From positions 82,025-146,024 of the forward strand of contig JAFRGM010000004.1 in NCBI GenBank assembly GCA_017433855.1: a DNA stretch of 64,000 bases, in the 5' to 3' direction. The position numbers were made by a program, and so were the translations under genes. Origin of the DNA: Candidatus Saccharimonadota bacterium. GTDB taxonomy: Bacteria; Patescibacteriota; Saccharimonadia; Saccharimonadales; Saccharimonadaceae. Shown one piece after another: positions 17,984-26,053 of the stretch (position 1 is its first letter; every line of letters starts with the position of its first letter). Under the pieces are notes generated by a model. The model ran no database searches and was not told the origin of the DNA. It saw only the letters and a program-made list of their open reading frames with translations.

Positions 17984-19663
17984 ATGTCACATTCGGTCAA
18001 ACATATTTACAAGCTAGCTAAGTATTGCATGGGTGGTGCGCTAGCAATTGGTATTATTAATATATTTATGGAAGCATCCACTATGGCAGCTACCAATACT
18101 GCCGTTAATGCTTCGGTCAGTGTGGTTAGTTCTTGTAGCATGACGGCCACCACCAACACTACCCATTCCGCCACTTTGATTAATGGTCAAGAAAGCACCG
18201 CCGTCTCAGCTTACGAAAGCGGCATTGGTAAAACCACTATCTCCACTTCTTGTAACGATAGTGGCGGGTTCTCTATCTACACCGTGGGCTATACTGGGTC
18301 CACCATTGGCACTACTAATAGTAATAAATTAGTTGGCGCCAATACTGGCTTTACCATTCCTACCGGCACTGGTACTTCAGCCTCAAATTGGTCCATGAAA
18401 GTGGAAACTGCGCCAGGAGCAGCCGGCTCGCTCGCGGCCACCATAGATAATGGATTTAATGAATACCGCGAGGTGCCACTCAACTACACTAGAGCCGCAT
18501 ACTTAGAATCAGCCACCTATGCTGGCGCGCCTACGCTTGTGACTACCACCTATCGTGCCTACATTTCACCAATGCAAGCAGCGGACAACTACGCCGGCAA
18601 GGTTCGCTATGTTCTCGTCCATCCATCTAGTGCTGTAGCCCAGACTACCTTTGAATCTGCTTTCGCTATGGCTGGTAAAAGTACGTATACAAATAAGGCA
18701 GGAGTGGATACAGGTCATTACGCTATGCAAGATATGACCTCAAGTATTTGCAACAGCGTAGTAGACTATGGTACCGAAACTCAGCTCATAGATACTAGAG
18801 ACGAAAAGTTATATTGGGTACTTAAAGCTGCAGATGGTAAATGCTGGATGACGCAAAACCTAGACCTAGACCTAGAAACTAGCTCAAATAGTGTCGCCGC
18901 TCTTACTTCTCTTAATACAGATCTCAACGTCTATAATGATGATATTTATAACGCCAACTATGGCTATACCTACAATGAAGGTACTGGCGTAATCACTTGG
19001 ACTCCTAGCTCACCAACATATACATCTGATGCAAAGCACGCGAATGGTACTGCTTCCGGCACTACTATAAGCTGGTCAAACACGAGTACTACCCCACGCT
19101 CCGTAAATCTCACTGTAAATGGTAAAGATATTTATCAAAAGGATGGTTCTACCTTCTCCTCAGCTACTTGCAATTACTATACTACTCCATCTTGTCTAGG
19201 TAGCAATAAAAACTTCAATACTGAACCTTTTGCAGTGAATGGTGAACATGGTAAACTAGGCAACTACTATAACTGGTCTGCCGCGGTAGCATCTAATAAT
19301 ACATCCTCTAGAACAGCCAGTACCTATAATGCTATTGCCGATAATCCCAAGAACTCCATCTGCCCTAAAGGCTGGCGCCTAACCAGAAGTTCCGCCACTG
19401 CCGCCTACAATGACTTTAAATCTCTTTACACAGCCTACAGTAGTTTCAGCGCCAAAGCCAATGGCTACCCTCTCTGGTTAGTGCGCGCAGGCCGCGTCGG
19501 AAACGGCACGCTCGTCAATAGTGGCTACGTCGGCTACTATTGGTCATCTGCGGTCAGTAGTGCTAGCGACGCGTACTACCTGTACGTCCGTAGCGACAAT
19601 TTCGATTCGTCCAACAGCTACGATCGCGTCTACGGGTTCTCGGTGCGTTGCGTGGCGCGGTAG
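17984..19663 (+). CDS. Surface protein with C-terminal FISUMP/C-type-lectin-like domain, probable DGR target
   Basis: A protein of 559 residues with an N-terminal membrane or signal segment (about 16-35) and long Ser/Thr/Asn-rich repeats. The C-terminal domain (about 250-559) is FISUMP-like: KCWMTQNLDLDLE, NSICPKGWRLTR, GYYWSSAV, ending GFSVRCVAR. The last 40 codons before that ending are almost all NNC/NNT types at the positions that vary in diversity-generating-retroelement proteins. No reverse transcriptase or template repeat is visible in the window. The RBS (GTGAGG) is weak and the leader is structured. It probably acts as a variable adhesin; this is inferred. Confidence 0.75.
   Translation: MSHSVKHIYKLAKYCMGGALAIGIINIFMEASTMAATNTAVNASVSVVSSCSMTATTNTTHSATLINGQESTAVSAYESGIGKTTISTSCNDSGGFSIYTVGYTGSTIGTTNSNKLVGANTGFTIPTGTGTSASNWSMKVETAPGAAGSLAATIDNGFNEYREVPLNYTRAAYLESATYAGAPTLVTTTYRAYISPMQAADNYAGKVRYVLVHPSSAVAQTTFESAFAMAGKSTYTNKAGVDTGHYAMQDMTSSICNSVVDYGTETQLIDTRDEKLYWVLKAADGKCWMTQNLDLDLETSSNSVAALTSLNTDLNVYNDDIYNANYGYTYNEGTGVITWTPSSPTYTSDAKHANGTASGTTISWSNTSTTPRSVNLTVNGKDIYQKDGSTFSSATCNYYTTPSCLGSNKNFNTEPFAVNGEHGKLGNYYNWSAAVASNNTSSRTASTYNAIADNPKNSICPKGWRLTRSSATAAYNDFKSLYTAYSSFSAKANGYPLWLVRAGRVGNGTLVNSGYVGYYWSSAVSSASDAYYLYVRSDNFDSSNSYDRVYGFSVRCVAR
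19531..19663 (+). other. Candidate DGR variable region (VR)
   Basis: The 3'-terminal stretch encodes GYYWSSAV then DAYYLYVRSD, DSSNSYDRVY and GFSVRCVAR. Variable positions carry TAC, GAC, CGT, AGC, GTC and GAT codons, as expected if adenines of AAC/AAT template codons were mutagenised. The constant GC-rich end (19634-19660) would serve as the initiation-of-homing site. The template is not in this window. Confidence 0.55.
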
Positions 19664-19700
19664 GGCGCTTCACCACCACCGTGTTAAAAGCCGCCACACA

Positions 19701-19730
19701 AAATACCCCCCATATTCGGGGGAGTATTTT
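19701..19730. terminator. Bidirectional terminator
   Basis: AAATAC and five C's pair with five G's and AGTATTT around a short loop, between convergent genes. T runs exit on both sides. Confidence 0.85.
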
Positions 19731-20430
19731 ATACTTCATTAGCCTGGCGAAAGCCGTCATAGAAGTTTTCGGAAATCTTTGGATGCCCAATCTTGTTGGC
19801 AGCTTTAACCACTTCCGTAATATCGTCTGTGATTTTGAAAATGCCAGTATCATTTTTTGCAATTACACCCATCTCTAGCATCTTCTTAATTATCTTGTCA
19901 AATGTCTTCCAGTAAGCCTTCCCCACTAAAAACACAGGCATTTTTGGCATTTTATCCTCTTGCATTAAACAAAGAATCTCGGACAATTCATCCATAGTGC
20001 CAAACCCACCCGGGAAAAACACAAACACCTTCGCCGCCATCGCAAGCGAAACCTTGCGTGCAAAAAAGTATTCAAAGGTTAAGCAATCTGTCAGATATGG
20101 GTTAGGAAATTGCTCGTGTTTCAATGTGATATTTAGGCCAATCGTCCTACCGCCAATCTCATAAGCCCCACGCGAAGCCGCTTCCATAATGCCTGGCCCA
20201 CCCCCAGTAACTACTGTGTGGCCATTTTTTGCAAGTAAACCACCAAGTTTATAGGCCATCACACAGTATTTATTGTCTTGCGGTAACCTTGCCGATCCAA
20301 AAATAGTTACACCCTGCGGGAATGAACGCACAATTTGGAGACCGCCACCAAGGTCTTTCGCGTACATATTGGCCCGTTCCAAATCCGCTACGGACAGTTT
20401 TTTTAGGAGTTCTTCTTCAGTTTTTAACAT
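19729..20430 (-). CDS. LOG family protein (Rossmann-fold nucleotide-binding)
   Basis: A protein of 233 residues with the LOG/TIGR00730 motifs GGGPGIMEAASRGA (about residues 77-90) and PGGFGTMDE. Family members hydrolyse nucleoside 5'-monophosphates to base and ribose 5-phosphate. It is the last gene of the gap-rpiB-rpe-pfkB operon, 11 bp after pfkB. Release of ribose 5-phosphate would feed directly into RpiB and Rpe encoded upstream. Confidence 0.88.
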   Translation of the reverse strand: MLKTEEELLKKLSVADLERANMYAKDLGGGLQIVRSFPQGVTIFGSARLPQDNKYCVMAYKLGGLLAKNGHTVVTGGGPGIMEAASRGAYEIGGRTIGLNITLKHEQFPNPYLTDCLTFEYFFARKVSLAMAAKVFVFFPGGFGTMDELSEILCLMQEDKMPKMPVFLVGKAYWKTFDKIIKKMLEMGVIAKNDTGIFKITDDITEVVKAANKIGHPKISENFYDGFRQANEV

Positions 20431-20441
20431 ATTCCCTTTCT

Positions 20442-21410
20442 TTAGATTTTCTGTATCGGCATTGGATGTAAGTCCACTAAGCTATCTAACGCACCGGCAT
20501 TGGCTCCAATCTTGCGTACCACGGCCGTCGAGTTGGCCGCAGCATACACCAAAGCCTGACGGAAACTTTTGCCGCTAGCATAAGCCGCCAAAAACCCTGC
20601 ACCAAACGCGTCGCCCGCCCCAGTTGCATCCTTAACTTTTACATCTTCGTAAATGCCAAAACGGTAACTATCTCGTGTTTCGTAATTTCCGGCAATACCA
20701 CCCATTTGTCCGTCTGTAATAATCGTAATCGGCGCATAGCCATTGAGGTGATAAAGAAGCTCGGCTAGCATATTACCTGGCACCAGCTTTGCCGCCTCGG
20801 ACTTATTTACTAGCAGCACGCTCACTTTGCCTAGCAGCTTCAAAAGCTTCTTAGGCTCCGCCAGTTCTTTTGCGCCAGGGTTAAACATAATTTTAGTGCC
20901 GAGCGACCAAGCCTTGTTAAAAAACTTTTCCAAAGTTGCTAAATCGCCATTTAGAGTTGTTGCATAAAGCCAATCTGGCTGTGCTAGGTCTAAATCTGCC
21001 GGCGAGATATTATCAAATCTCCCGCTCGCCCCACGACAAGTAAAAATAGTGCGCTCCCCGCCCTTAGAGTCCAACATCACTACCGAGGTGCCAGTCGCCT
21101 GCCCCGCTACGTAATTCATGTAGCTATTGTCAATCGCCTCAGCATCGAGCTTCCGCATAATTGCATCGCCCGCCACATCTTCGCCAATATTACTCAGTAG
21201 TATTGTGTCGTGTCCAAATCGACTCAGGCTAATCGCAACGTTAAGTCCGCCCCCACCCACGTCATATTTAATGCGGTCGATATCAACCTTGCTACCCACT
21301 GCAATTTTGCCATAAATCGCAGTATCGCCAATCTCAAGTGGCGTCAAATCGTCACGATCAATAAGATACAAATCCTGTAAAGCTGCGCCTAGTATCGCGA
21401 CCCTTGCCAT
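20442..21410 (-). CDS. PfkB family carbohydrate kinase
   Basis: A protein of 322 residues. The N-terminal glycine-rich motif (GGGGLNVAISLSRFG) and the C-terminal signature DATGAGDAFGAGF with the catalytic Asp define a ribokinase/PfkB sugar kinase. The substrate (ribose, adenosine or another sugar) cannot be read from the sequence. It overlaps rpe by one base. Operon partners suggest a role in pentose or nucleoside use. Confidence 0.88.
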   Translation of the reverse strand: MARVAILGAALQDLYLIDRDDLTPLEIGDTAIYGKIAVGSKVDIDRIKYDVGGGGLNVAISLSRFGHDTILLSNIGEDVAGDAIMRKLDAEAIDNSYMNYVAGQATGTSVVMLDSKGGERTIFTCRGASGRFDNISPADLDLAQPDWLYATTLNGDLATLEKFFNKAWSLGTKIMFNPGAKELAEPKKLLKLLGKVSVLLVNKSEAAKLVPGNMLAELLYHLNGYAPITIITDGQMGGIAGNYETRDSYRFGIYEDVKVKDATGAGDAFGAGFLAAYASGKSFRQALVYAAANSTAVVRKIGANAGALDSLVDLHPMPIQKI

Positions 21411-22066
21411 TATAATACTACTCCGTTTTTATCAATTTCCGCGACCAGCTGTTCGTACATGCTCATTGGGTTTTGTGCCGTTGATAGCGCCGAGCCCACA
21501 TTGATTACATCGAGGTCTGCGTGTGCTAAAGCGCGCAAGTTGGTCAAATTCGCCCCACCGTCCCAACCAATCTCAAGCTCGGCTTTCATGGCTCTTATCA
21601 ACGGGATTTTTTCCGTCTGCATCATATCGGCCGCGCCACCCTGCTCGCCTAAAGCTCCTGCAAAAACCAACACATGGTCTACGGCTTTGATGTATTCTTC
21701 TACGTTGCCAGGATAAGTGGATGGCAGCAAGGCCACACCAGTTTTAATACCATGCGCCTTTAGTTCATCAAATAGAGGCAGTAGATTTTCTTTGGCCTCG
21801 GCATGAAAGATGCATAAAGATGGTTGCAATTTCAAAATTGTATCCATACTCTGTGATGGATTTTCTACCATCATATGCAAATCTGCCGTCCAGCCTTGCG
21901 GCCACCAAATATTAGTCACATCCAATGTTTCATTTTTAGCAAAAATACCATCCGTCACATCAATTTGCACGCGCCGCGTATACAGATTAATACGCTCAAT
22001 TTGTGCCCTGTAATCCACCTTGTTATTGGAAAGTACCGTCGGTACAATCGTCACGCTTCTAATCAT
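21410..22066 (-). CDS. rpe: Ribulose-phosphate 3-epimerase-like protein
   Basis: A protein of 218 residues with a TIM-barrel layout like Rpe: VQIDVTDGIF, DLHMMVENPS, CIFHAEA, and IGWDGGANLTN with NVGSAL near the end. The metal-binding Asp and His residues appear at the expected places, although several motifs deviate from classical Rpe (LHMMVE instead of VHLMV). It interconverts ribulose 5-phosphate and xylulose 5-phosphate. ATG at 22066 follows GAAGGTGG; a GTG at 22075 is an alternative. It overlaps rpiB by 8 bp. Confidence 0.75.
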   Translation of the reverse strand: MIRSVTIVPTVLSNNKVDYRAQIERINLYTRRVQIDVTDGIFAKNETLDVTNIWWPQGWTADLHMMVENPSQSMDTILKLQPSLCIFHAEAKENLLPLFDELKAHGIKTGVALLPSTYPGNVEEYIKAVDHVLVFAGALGEQGGAADMMQTEKIPLIRAMKAELEIGWDGGANLTNLRALAHADLDVINVGSALSTAQNPMSMYEQLVAEIDKNGVVL

Positions 22067-22511
22067 ATCGCCCACCTTCGTCTAAACGGTTAATCCTGCG
22101 CACCCTCCGTTCCACCGGTTCAAAAGGTGTATTTAGGAAAGTTTCGGTAATTTCTTCGGCGCTCCGTTCGTCTGTAAAATGCGCCGACAGACACAAAACA
22201 TTGGCATCATCGTGCTCACGAGCTAGCCTAGCGGATTCTATGCTTCCACAATGTGCCGCCCGTATTCCTCGGAAACGATTTGCCTGCATAGTCATACCGT
22301 GTGCCGAATCACAAACCAGTACTCCAAATGCACCACGATTTTCGCGCACATTTTGCGCCACACTTATCGCTGCATCATTAAAATCATCTCCGTTTTCGGC
22401 AATTTCGTAGGCGCCCAAATCGTAGACAGAGTGACCCTTTTGTTGCAAAAAACTTAGCAAATGTTGCTTTAGTTGGAACCCGCGATAATCTGCACCGAGG
22501 TAGATTTCCAT
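22059..22511 (-). CDS. rpiB: Ribose-5-phosphate isomerase B-like (RpiB/LacAB family)
   Basis: A protein of 150 residues. It keeps the RpiB fold motifs: LGADYRGFQLK, the catalytic-type Cys in LVCDSAHGMTMQANRFRGIR, and HDDANVLCLSA. The usual GSGIG phosphate loop is changed to DSAHG. It interconverts ribose and ribulose 5-phosphate. It shares one base with the gap stop (TAATG) and is followed by rpe. Confidence 0.82.
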   Translation of the reverse strand: MEIYLGADYRGFQLKQHLLSFLQQKGHSVYDLGAYEIAENGDDFNDAAISVAQNVRENRGAFGVLVCDSAHGMTMQANRFRGIRAAHCGSIESARLAREHDDANVLCLSAHFTDERSAEEITETFLNTPFEPVERRVRRINRLDEGGRYD

Positions 22512-23515
22512 TATTCTTCACCCCCATAATCTACGGCAAGCTCCACGAGGCGATTAGAATACCCCCATTCGTTATCATACCAGGCTACTACTTTTATCAT
22601 GTTTCCGCCTACCACGTCAATTAAAGGCAAATCAACGATGGCGGAACGCGGGTCGCCAATAAAATCAGATGATACTAATTCTTCTTCACTTACCCCTATG
22701 ATGCCATCATAATATGGCTCTGCTGCGGTCTTCTTAAATAATTCTACCAGCTCTTCTTTGGTGGTGTCGCGCTTCAAGACTGCGGTAATGTCGGAGAGTG
22801 ACACTACTGGTGTCGGTACTCTTACGGATAACCCGTTAAACTTGCCTTGCAAACTCGGAATTGTAATAGCTGCCGCCTTTGATGCGCCGGTAGTGGTGGG
22901 GACGATGTTTTCGGCTGCCGAGCGCGCTTCGCGCAAATCTTTAGCCGGTGCATCCAAAATGCGCTGCGACCCAGTATAGGAGTGTACCGTCGTCATCATG
23001 GCTTTCTCAATACCAAAATTGTCTTCCAAAACCTTCATAATTGGCGCAATACAGTTGGTGGTACACGACGCATTCGAGATAATTTCGTCGCCCGGTTCCA
23101 AAATATCTTCATTGACACCAAGCACGATGGTCTTTGCTCCCTCGCCCTTAGCCGGCGCAGAAATCACTACGCGCTTCGCACCAGCCGTAATGTGCGCCCG
23201 GGCATCTTCGGGCTTTGTAAAAAATCCAGTAGATTCAATCACGACATCTACGCCCAAGTCCTTCCACGGCAAGCGAGCTGGTTCTTTTTCGGCAAAAACT
23301 GGTATCTTATCTCCGTCTATTATGAGATTGTTTTCGTCGCTTTTCACATCACGCTCGTAGATTCCATAAGAAGAATCATATTTCAAAAGATGCGCTAAGG
23401 TTTTGGCGTCGGTAATATCATTGATAGCAACAACTTTAGCATCTTTGCGCTCGTTTAGAATCTTAAACGCATTACGCCCAATTCTGCCAAACCCGTTAAT
23501 CGCAACCTTAATCAT
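22511..23515 (-). CDS. gap: Glyceraldehyde-3-phosphate dehydrogenase, type I
   Basis: A protein of 334 residues with NGFGRIGRN, an acidic NAD-selecting segment INDITD, the active-site SNASCTTNC and the partner HSYTGSQ. It is the central glycolytic oxidoreductase. AGGAGG precedes the ATG, with TATAAT about 20 bases further upstream. It leads a five-gene sugar-phosphate operon. Confidence 0.96.
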   Translation of the reverse strand: MIKVAINGFGRIGRNAFKILNERKDAKVVAINDITDAKTLAHLLKYDSSYGIYERDVKSDENNLIIDGDKIPVFAEKEPARLPWKDLGVDVVIESTGFFTKPEDARAHITAGAKRVVISAPAKGEGAKTIVLGVNEDILEPGDEIISNASCTTNCIAPIMKVLEDNFGIEKAMMTTVHSYTGSQRILDAPAKDLREARSAAENIVPTTTGASKAAAITIPSLQGKFNGLSVRVPTPVVSLSDITAVLKRDTTKEELVELFKKTAAEPYYDGIIGVSEEELVSSDFIGDPRSAIVDLPLIDVVGGNMIKVVAWYDNEWGYSNRLVELAVDYGGEE

Positions 23516-23601
23516 AAACCTCCTATAATTCTAATGCTATTATATCACAATTTTATACACTTTGTGAATATAAAAATAGGCAGAAATACATCTTGTTGGC
23601 A

Positions 23602-23709
23602 ACAAAAAACACCTTTCAAGGGGCTTTCGCGACTAACGAGGAGCGAGTGAGCGCCGGTCCGCCCATAACGATGGGCCGGACCAAGCGTCCCCGAAAAGGT
23701 GTTTTTTGT
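23602..23709 (+). repeat. Palindromic structured element, copy 4, downstream of rpsG
   Basis: Arms at 23602-23617 and 23693-23709 (A/T-rich, about 16 bp) enclose a core closed by GGGG/CCCC. The core's large hairpin (GGTCCGCCCAT, AACG, ATGGGCCGGACC) has the same shape and bulged C as copies 1-3 but different bases in its stems. The small hairpin is degraded. Read from the left strand it ends in a T run, so it can end transcripts from rpsL-rpsG. Confidence 0.75.
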
Positions 23710-23730
23710 CTTCCCGATGGGGGGAGTTTT

Positions 23731-24207
23731 TTAACGAGCAAAGTGCGCAAACGCACGGTTTGCTTCTGCCATACGGTGACAATCTTCTTTCTTTTTGAAA
23801 GCTGCACCGGTTTCGTTGTAAGCATCAACGATTTCTGCTTCAAGACGCTTAGCATATGGCATGCCACTGCGTGCGCGCGCCGACTGCACTAGCCAAGTGA
23901 AGGCAAAATGCATTTGACGGTGGCCCTGAATTGGGAACGGAATCTGATAGTTTGCACCACCAACACGGCGAGATTTCACCTCGAAATCTGGCGAAACGTT
24001 AGCGATAGCCTTTTCTAGTACTTCAACTGGGTTCTCAGAATCAAGTTTTTTAGCGGCACCCTCAATCGCAGCATATACCGCGCGTTCAGCAGCTTGCTTC
24101 TTGCCATCTAACATTGATTTGTTGATGAGCCTTTGTACCAAAATTGACTGATATTTACGATCTGGATTAACTTTACGCTCCAAAGATTTAGTAGTTTTGC
24201 GTGGCAT
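23731..24207 (-). CDS. rpsG: 30S ribosomal protein S7
   Basis: A protein of 158 residues with typical S7 motifs: NKSMLDGKKQAAERAVY, RRVGGANYQIP and MAEANRAFAHF. It nucleates assembly of the 30S head. It lies 2 bp after rpsL. The usual fusA gene does not follow; a palindromic element does. Confidence 0.97.
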   Translation of the reverse strand: MPRKTTKSLERKVNPDRKYQSILVQRLINKSMLDGKKQAAERAVYAAIEGAAKKLDSENPVEVLEKAIANVSPDFEVKSRRVGGANYQIPFPIQGHRQMHFAFTWLVQSARARSGMPYAKRLEAEIVDAYNETGAAFKKKEDCHRMAEANRAFAHFAR

Positions 24208-24209
24208 AA

Positions 24210-24623
24210 TTACTTACCCTCCTTTTTAGCGCCGTACTTAGAACGACCCTGTTTGCGCCCTTGTACGCCCTGAAGATCCAAAGTGCCGCGTACGATATGA
24301 TAACGCACACCAGGCAAATCTGGCACACGACCACCGCGTACTAATACTACGGCGTGTTCCTGTAGGTTATGACCTTCGCCACCAATATAAGCCCAAACTT
24401 CCTGACCGTTGGTTAGGCGCACACGCGCAACTTTACGCATAGCGGAGTTTGGTTTTTTCGGGGTCTTAGTAGTAACTTTAATACAGACACCACGCTTCAA
24501 AGGTGAAGCCTTTTCGTAACGCTTTGTTTTAAGCGTGTTCACAATGGAACCAAGCGCTGGAGATTTCGATTTTTTCGTCAGCTTCTTGCGAGGCTTACGA
24601 ATCAACTGATTGATAGTTGGCAT
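24210..24623 (-). CDS. rpsL: 30S ribosomal protein S12
   Basis: A protein of 137 residues with [26 protein letters not shown] and [12 protein letters not shown]. Both lysines where streptomycin-resistance changes usually occur are unmodified. It carries the longer N-terminal loop (about residues 25-40) seen in many Gram-positive S12 proteins. It is led by a promoter at 24703-24731 and a leader hairpin. Confidence 0.97.
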   Translation of the reverse strand: MPTINQLIRKPRKKLTKKSKSPALGSIVNTLKTKRYEKASPLKRGVCIKVTTKTPKKPNSAMRKVARVRLTNGQEVWAYIGGEGHNLQEHAVVLVRGGRVPDLPGVRYHIVRGTLDLQGVQGRKQGRSKYGAKKEGK

Positions 24624-24654
24624 TAAAAATCCTCTTAATTTAACTTTAATATAC

Positions 24655-24685
24655 CTCGTTTGTGTCTACAGCAATAACAAACGAG
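24655..24685 (-). promoter_or_regulatory. Leader hairpin of the rpsL-rpsG operon
   Basis: A 9-bp perfect stem (CTCGTTTGT/ACAAACGAG) in the 5' leader between the promoter and rpsL. It may serve autoregulation by S7 or S12, as in other bacteria, but no known motif is recognised. Confidence 0.45.
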
Positions 24686-24702
24686 CTGAAACTCTTATCT
24701 TA

Positions 24703-24731
24703 ATTATAGCACACTTTTCTTAAAAAGTAAA
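24703..24731 (-). promoter_or_regulatory. rpsL promoter
   Basis: TTTACT, 17 bp, and an extended -10 GTGTGC-TATAAT on the lower strand. It resembles the other strong promoters in the window. Confidence 0.65.
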
Positions 24732-24734
24732 TAT

Positions 24735-26012
24735 CTACTTATTAACGCTTACGAGATAATCCAAGGTTTTCTCAATCGTCATCCGGTTTTTGATGTCCAT
24801 TTTTACGTTAGGATCCTTAATGGACTTCAAAGCCTCTGGTGACCTCTTGTAAACCTCTTTCAGTTCGGCAATTTTCTCGGCGACCTCGTCGTCTGAAACT
24901 GAGATTTTTTCCGCATTGGCTAAGTTTTGCAAAACCAAAGAGCCCTTTACGCGCTGCGTAGCGATTTCGCGAGCTTTCTTCTCCCAAGACTCAGCGGTTT
25001 CACCTGCCCGAGCAATGTACTCTTCAAAAGTTACACCATTAGACGTAGCGTTTCTCGTAACATCGTCACGCATCATGCGCATTTGGTCGTCAATTAGGAT
25101 TTCTGGTGCCGGCACAGTAGATTTCTTCACTAATGCCTCCACGAGATCATTCTTAAAGTTTTCGGTGTTCTGGCGTTCGGTCTGCGCCGAAAGATTCTTC
25201 TTAATGTCTTCTTTTAGCGCCTTTAGGTCCTCGAACGGTCCAACCTTCTTGGCTAATTCGTCGTTGATTTCTGGCTTCACTACTTCGTTGACCTGCTTGA
25301 GTAGAACCTCAAATGTAGTCTTGGCGCCAGCCAAATCTTTCACACCATAATCTTTTGGGAAGGTAAGCTCTAGTTCAAACTTATCACCTGGCTCGTGACC
25401 CACGATTCCATCTTCAAAACCAGGAATGAAAGTACCAGAACCAAGACCCAAGCGATAATCTTTGGCGGAACCGCCCTCAAAAGCCTTGCCGTCTTTCTTG
25501 CCTACAAAGTCAATAATCACCTCGTCGGTGAGTTTTGCTGCACGCTTAGTGACTTTTTTCTCGGCAAAAGATTGGGCGAGATTGTCTAGTACACCCTGGA
25601 TATCTTTCTCAGTAATCTTCACCTCTTTCATCTTGACGCCAAGTTTCTTGTAGTCGCCGAGCTTCACCTCAGGAATAATATCGGCCGTAGCTGTATACTC
25701 CAAAACTTCACCCGGAACGTATTTGGTGATATTAGCACCAGGTAGCGCCAAAGGTTGCTTTGAGTTTTCCATAAAAGCAGTAATAATTGTAGTGCGCACT
25801 GCAATATCGGCAGTCTCGGCATTGAGGTCGTTTTCTGGAATAAATTTCTTGGCAACCTCAGTTGGAACTTTGCCTTTACGGAAACCTTCTACGCGTACCT
25901 CTTTAGCGAGTTTATCTAGCGCCTTCTCGGCTGCACTGGTTAAATCTTTACTGTCTAATGTCACTGTTATTTCCACACGAGAATCGGACAATTTCTTCAC
26001 TTTTGTTTTCAT
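24735..26012 (-). CDS. tig: Trigger factor, ribosome-bound chaperone and prolyl isomerase
   Basis: A protein of 425 residues starting MKTKVKKLSD at 26012 after AGGAG; an upstream in-frame start would include the promoter. The ribosome-binding signature GFRKGKVP lies near residue 43. The FKBP domain (about 155-245) has FIPGFEDGIVGHEPGD. The helical C-terminal cradle follows. It helps nascent chains fold at the exit tunnel. Confidence 0.95.
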   Translation of the reverse strand: MKTKVKKLSDSRVEITVTLDSKDLTSAAEKALDKLAKEVRVEGFRKGKVPTEVAKKFIPENDLNAETADIAVRTTIITAFMENSKQPLALPGANITKYVPGEVLEYTATADIIPEVKLGDYKKLGVKMKEVKITEKDIQGVLDNLAQSFAEKKVTKRAAKLTDEVIIDFVGKKDGKAFEGGSAKDYRLGLGSGTFIPGFEDGIVGHEPGDKFELELTFPKDYGVKDLAGAKTTFEVLLKQVNEVVKPEINDELAKKVGPFEDLKALKEDIKKNLSAQTERQNTENFKNDLVEALVKKSTVPAPEILIDDQMRMMRDDVTRNATSNGVTFEEYIARAGETAESWEKKAREIATQRVKGSLVLQNLANAEKISVSDDEVAEKIAELKEVYKRSPEALKSIKDPNVKMDIKNRMTIEKTLDYLVSVNK

Positions 26013-26053
26013 AAAAACTCCTATATTTACTATATTATAACATAAAATATGCA

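Noticed and set aside
17984-19663. A DGR reverse transcriptase or template repeat near the FISUMP gene
   Set aside because: No reverse-transcriptase motif and no second copy of the 3' end were found in the window.
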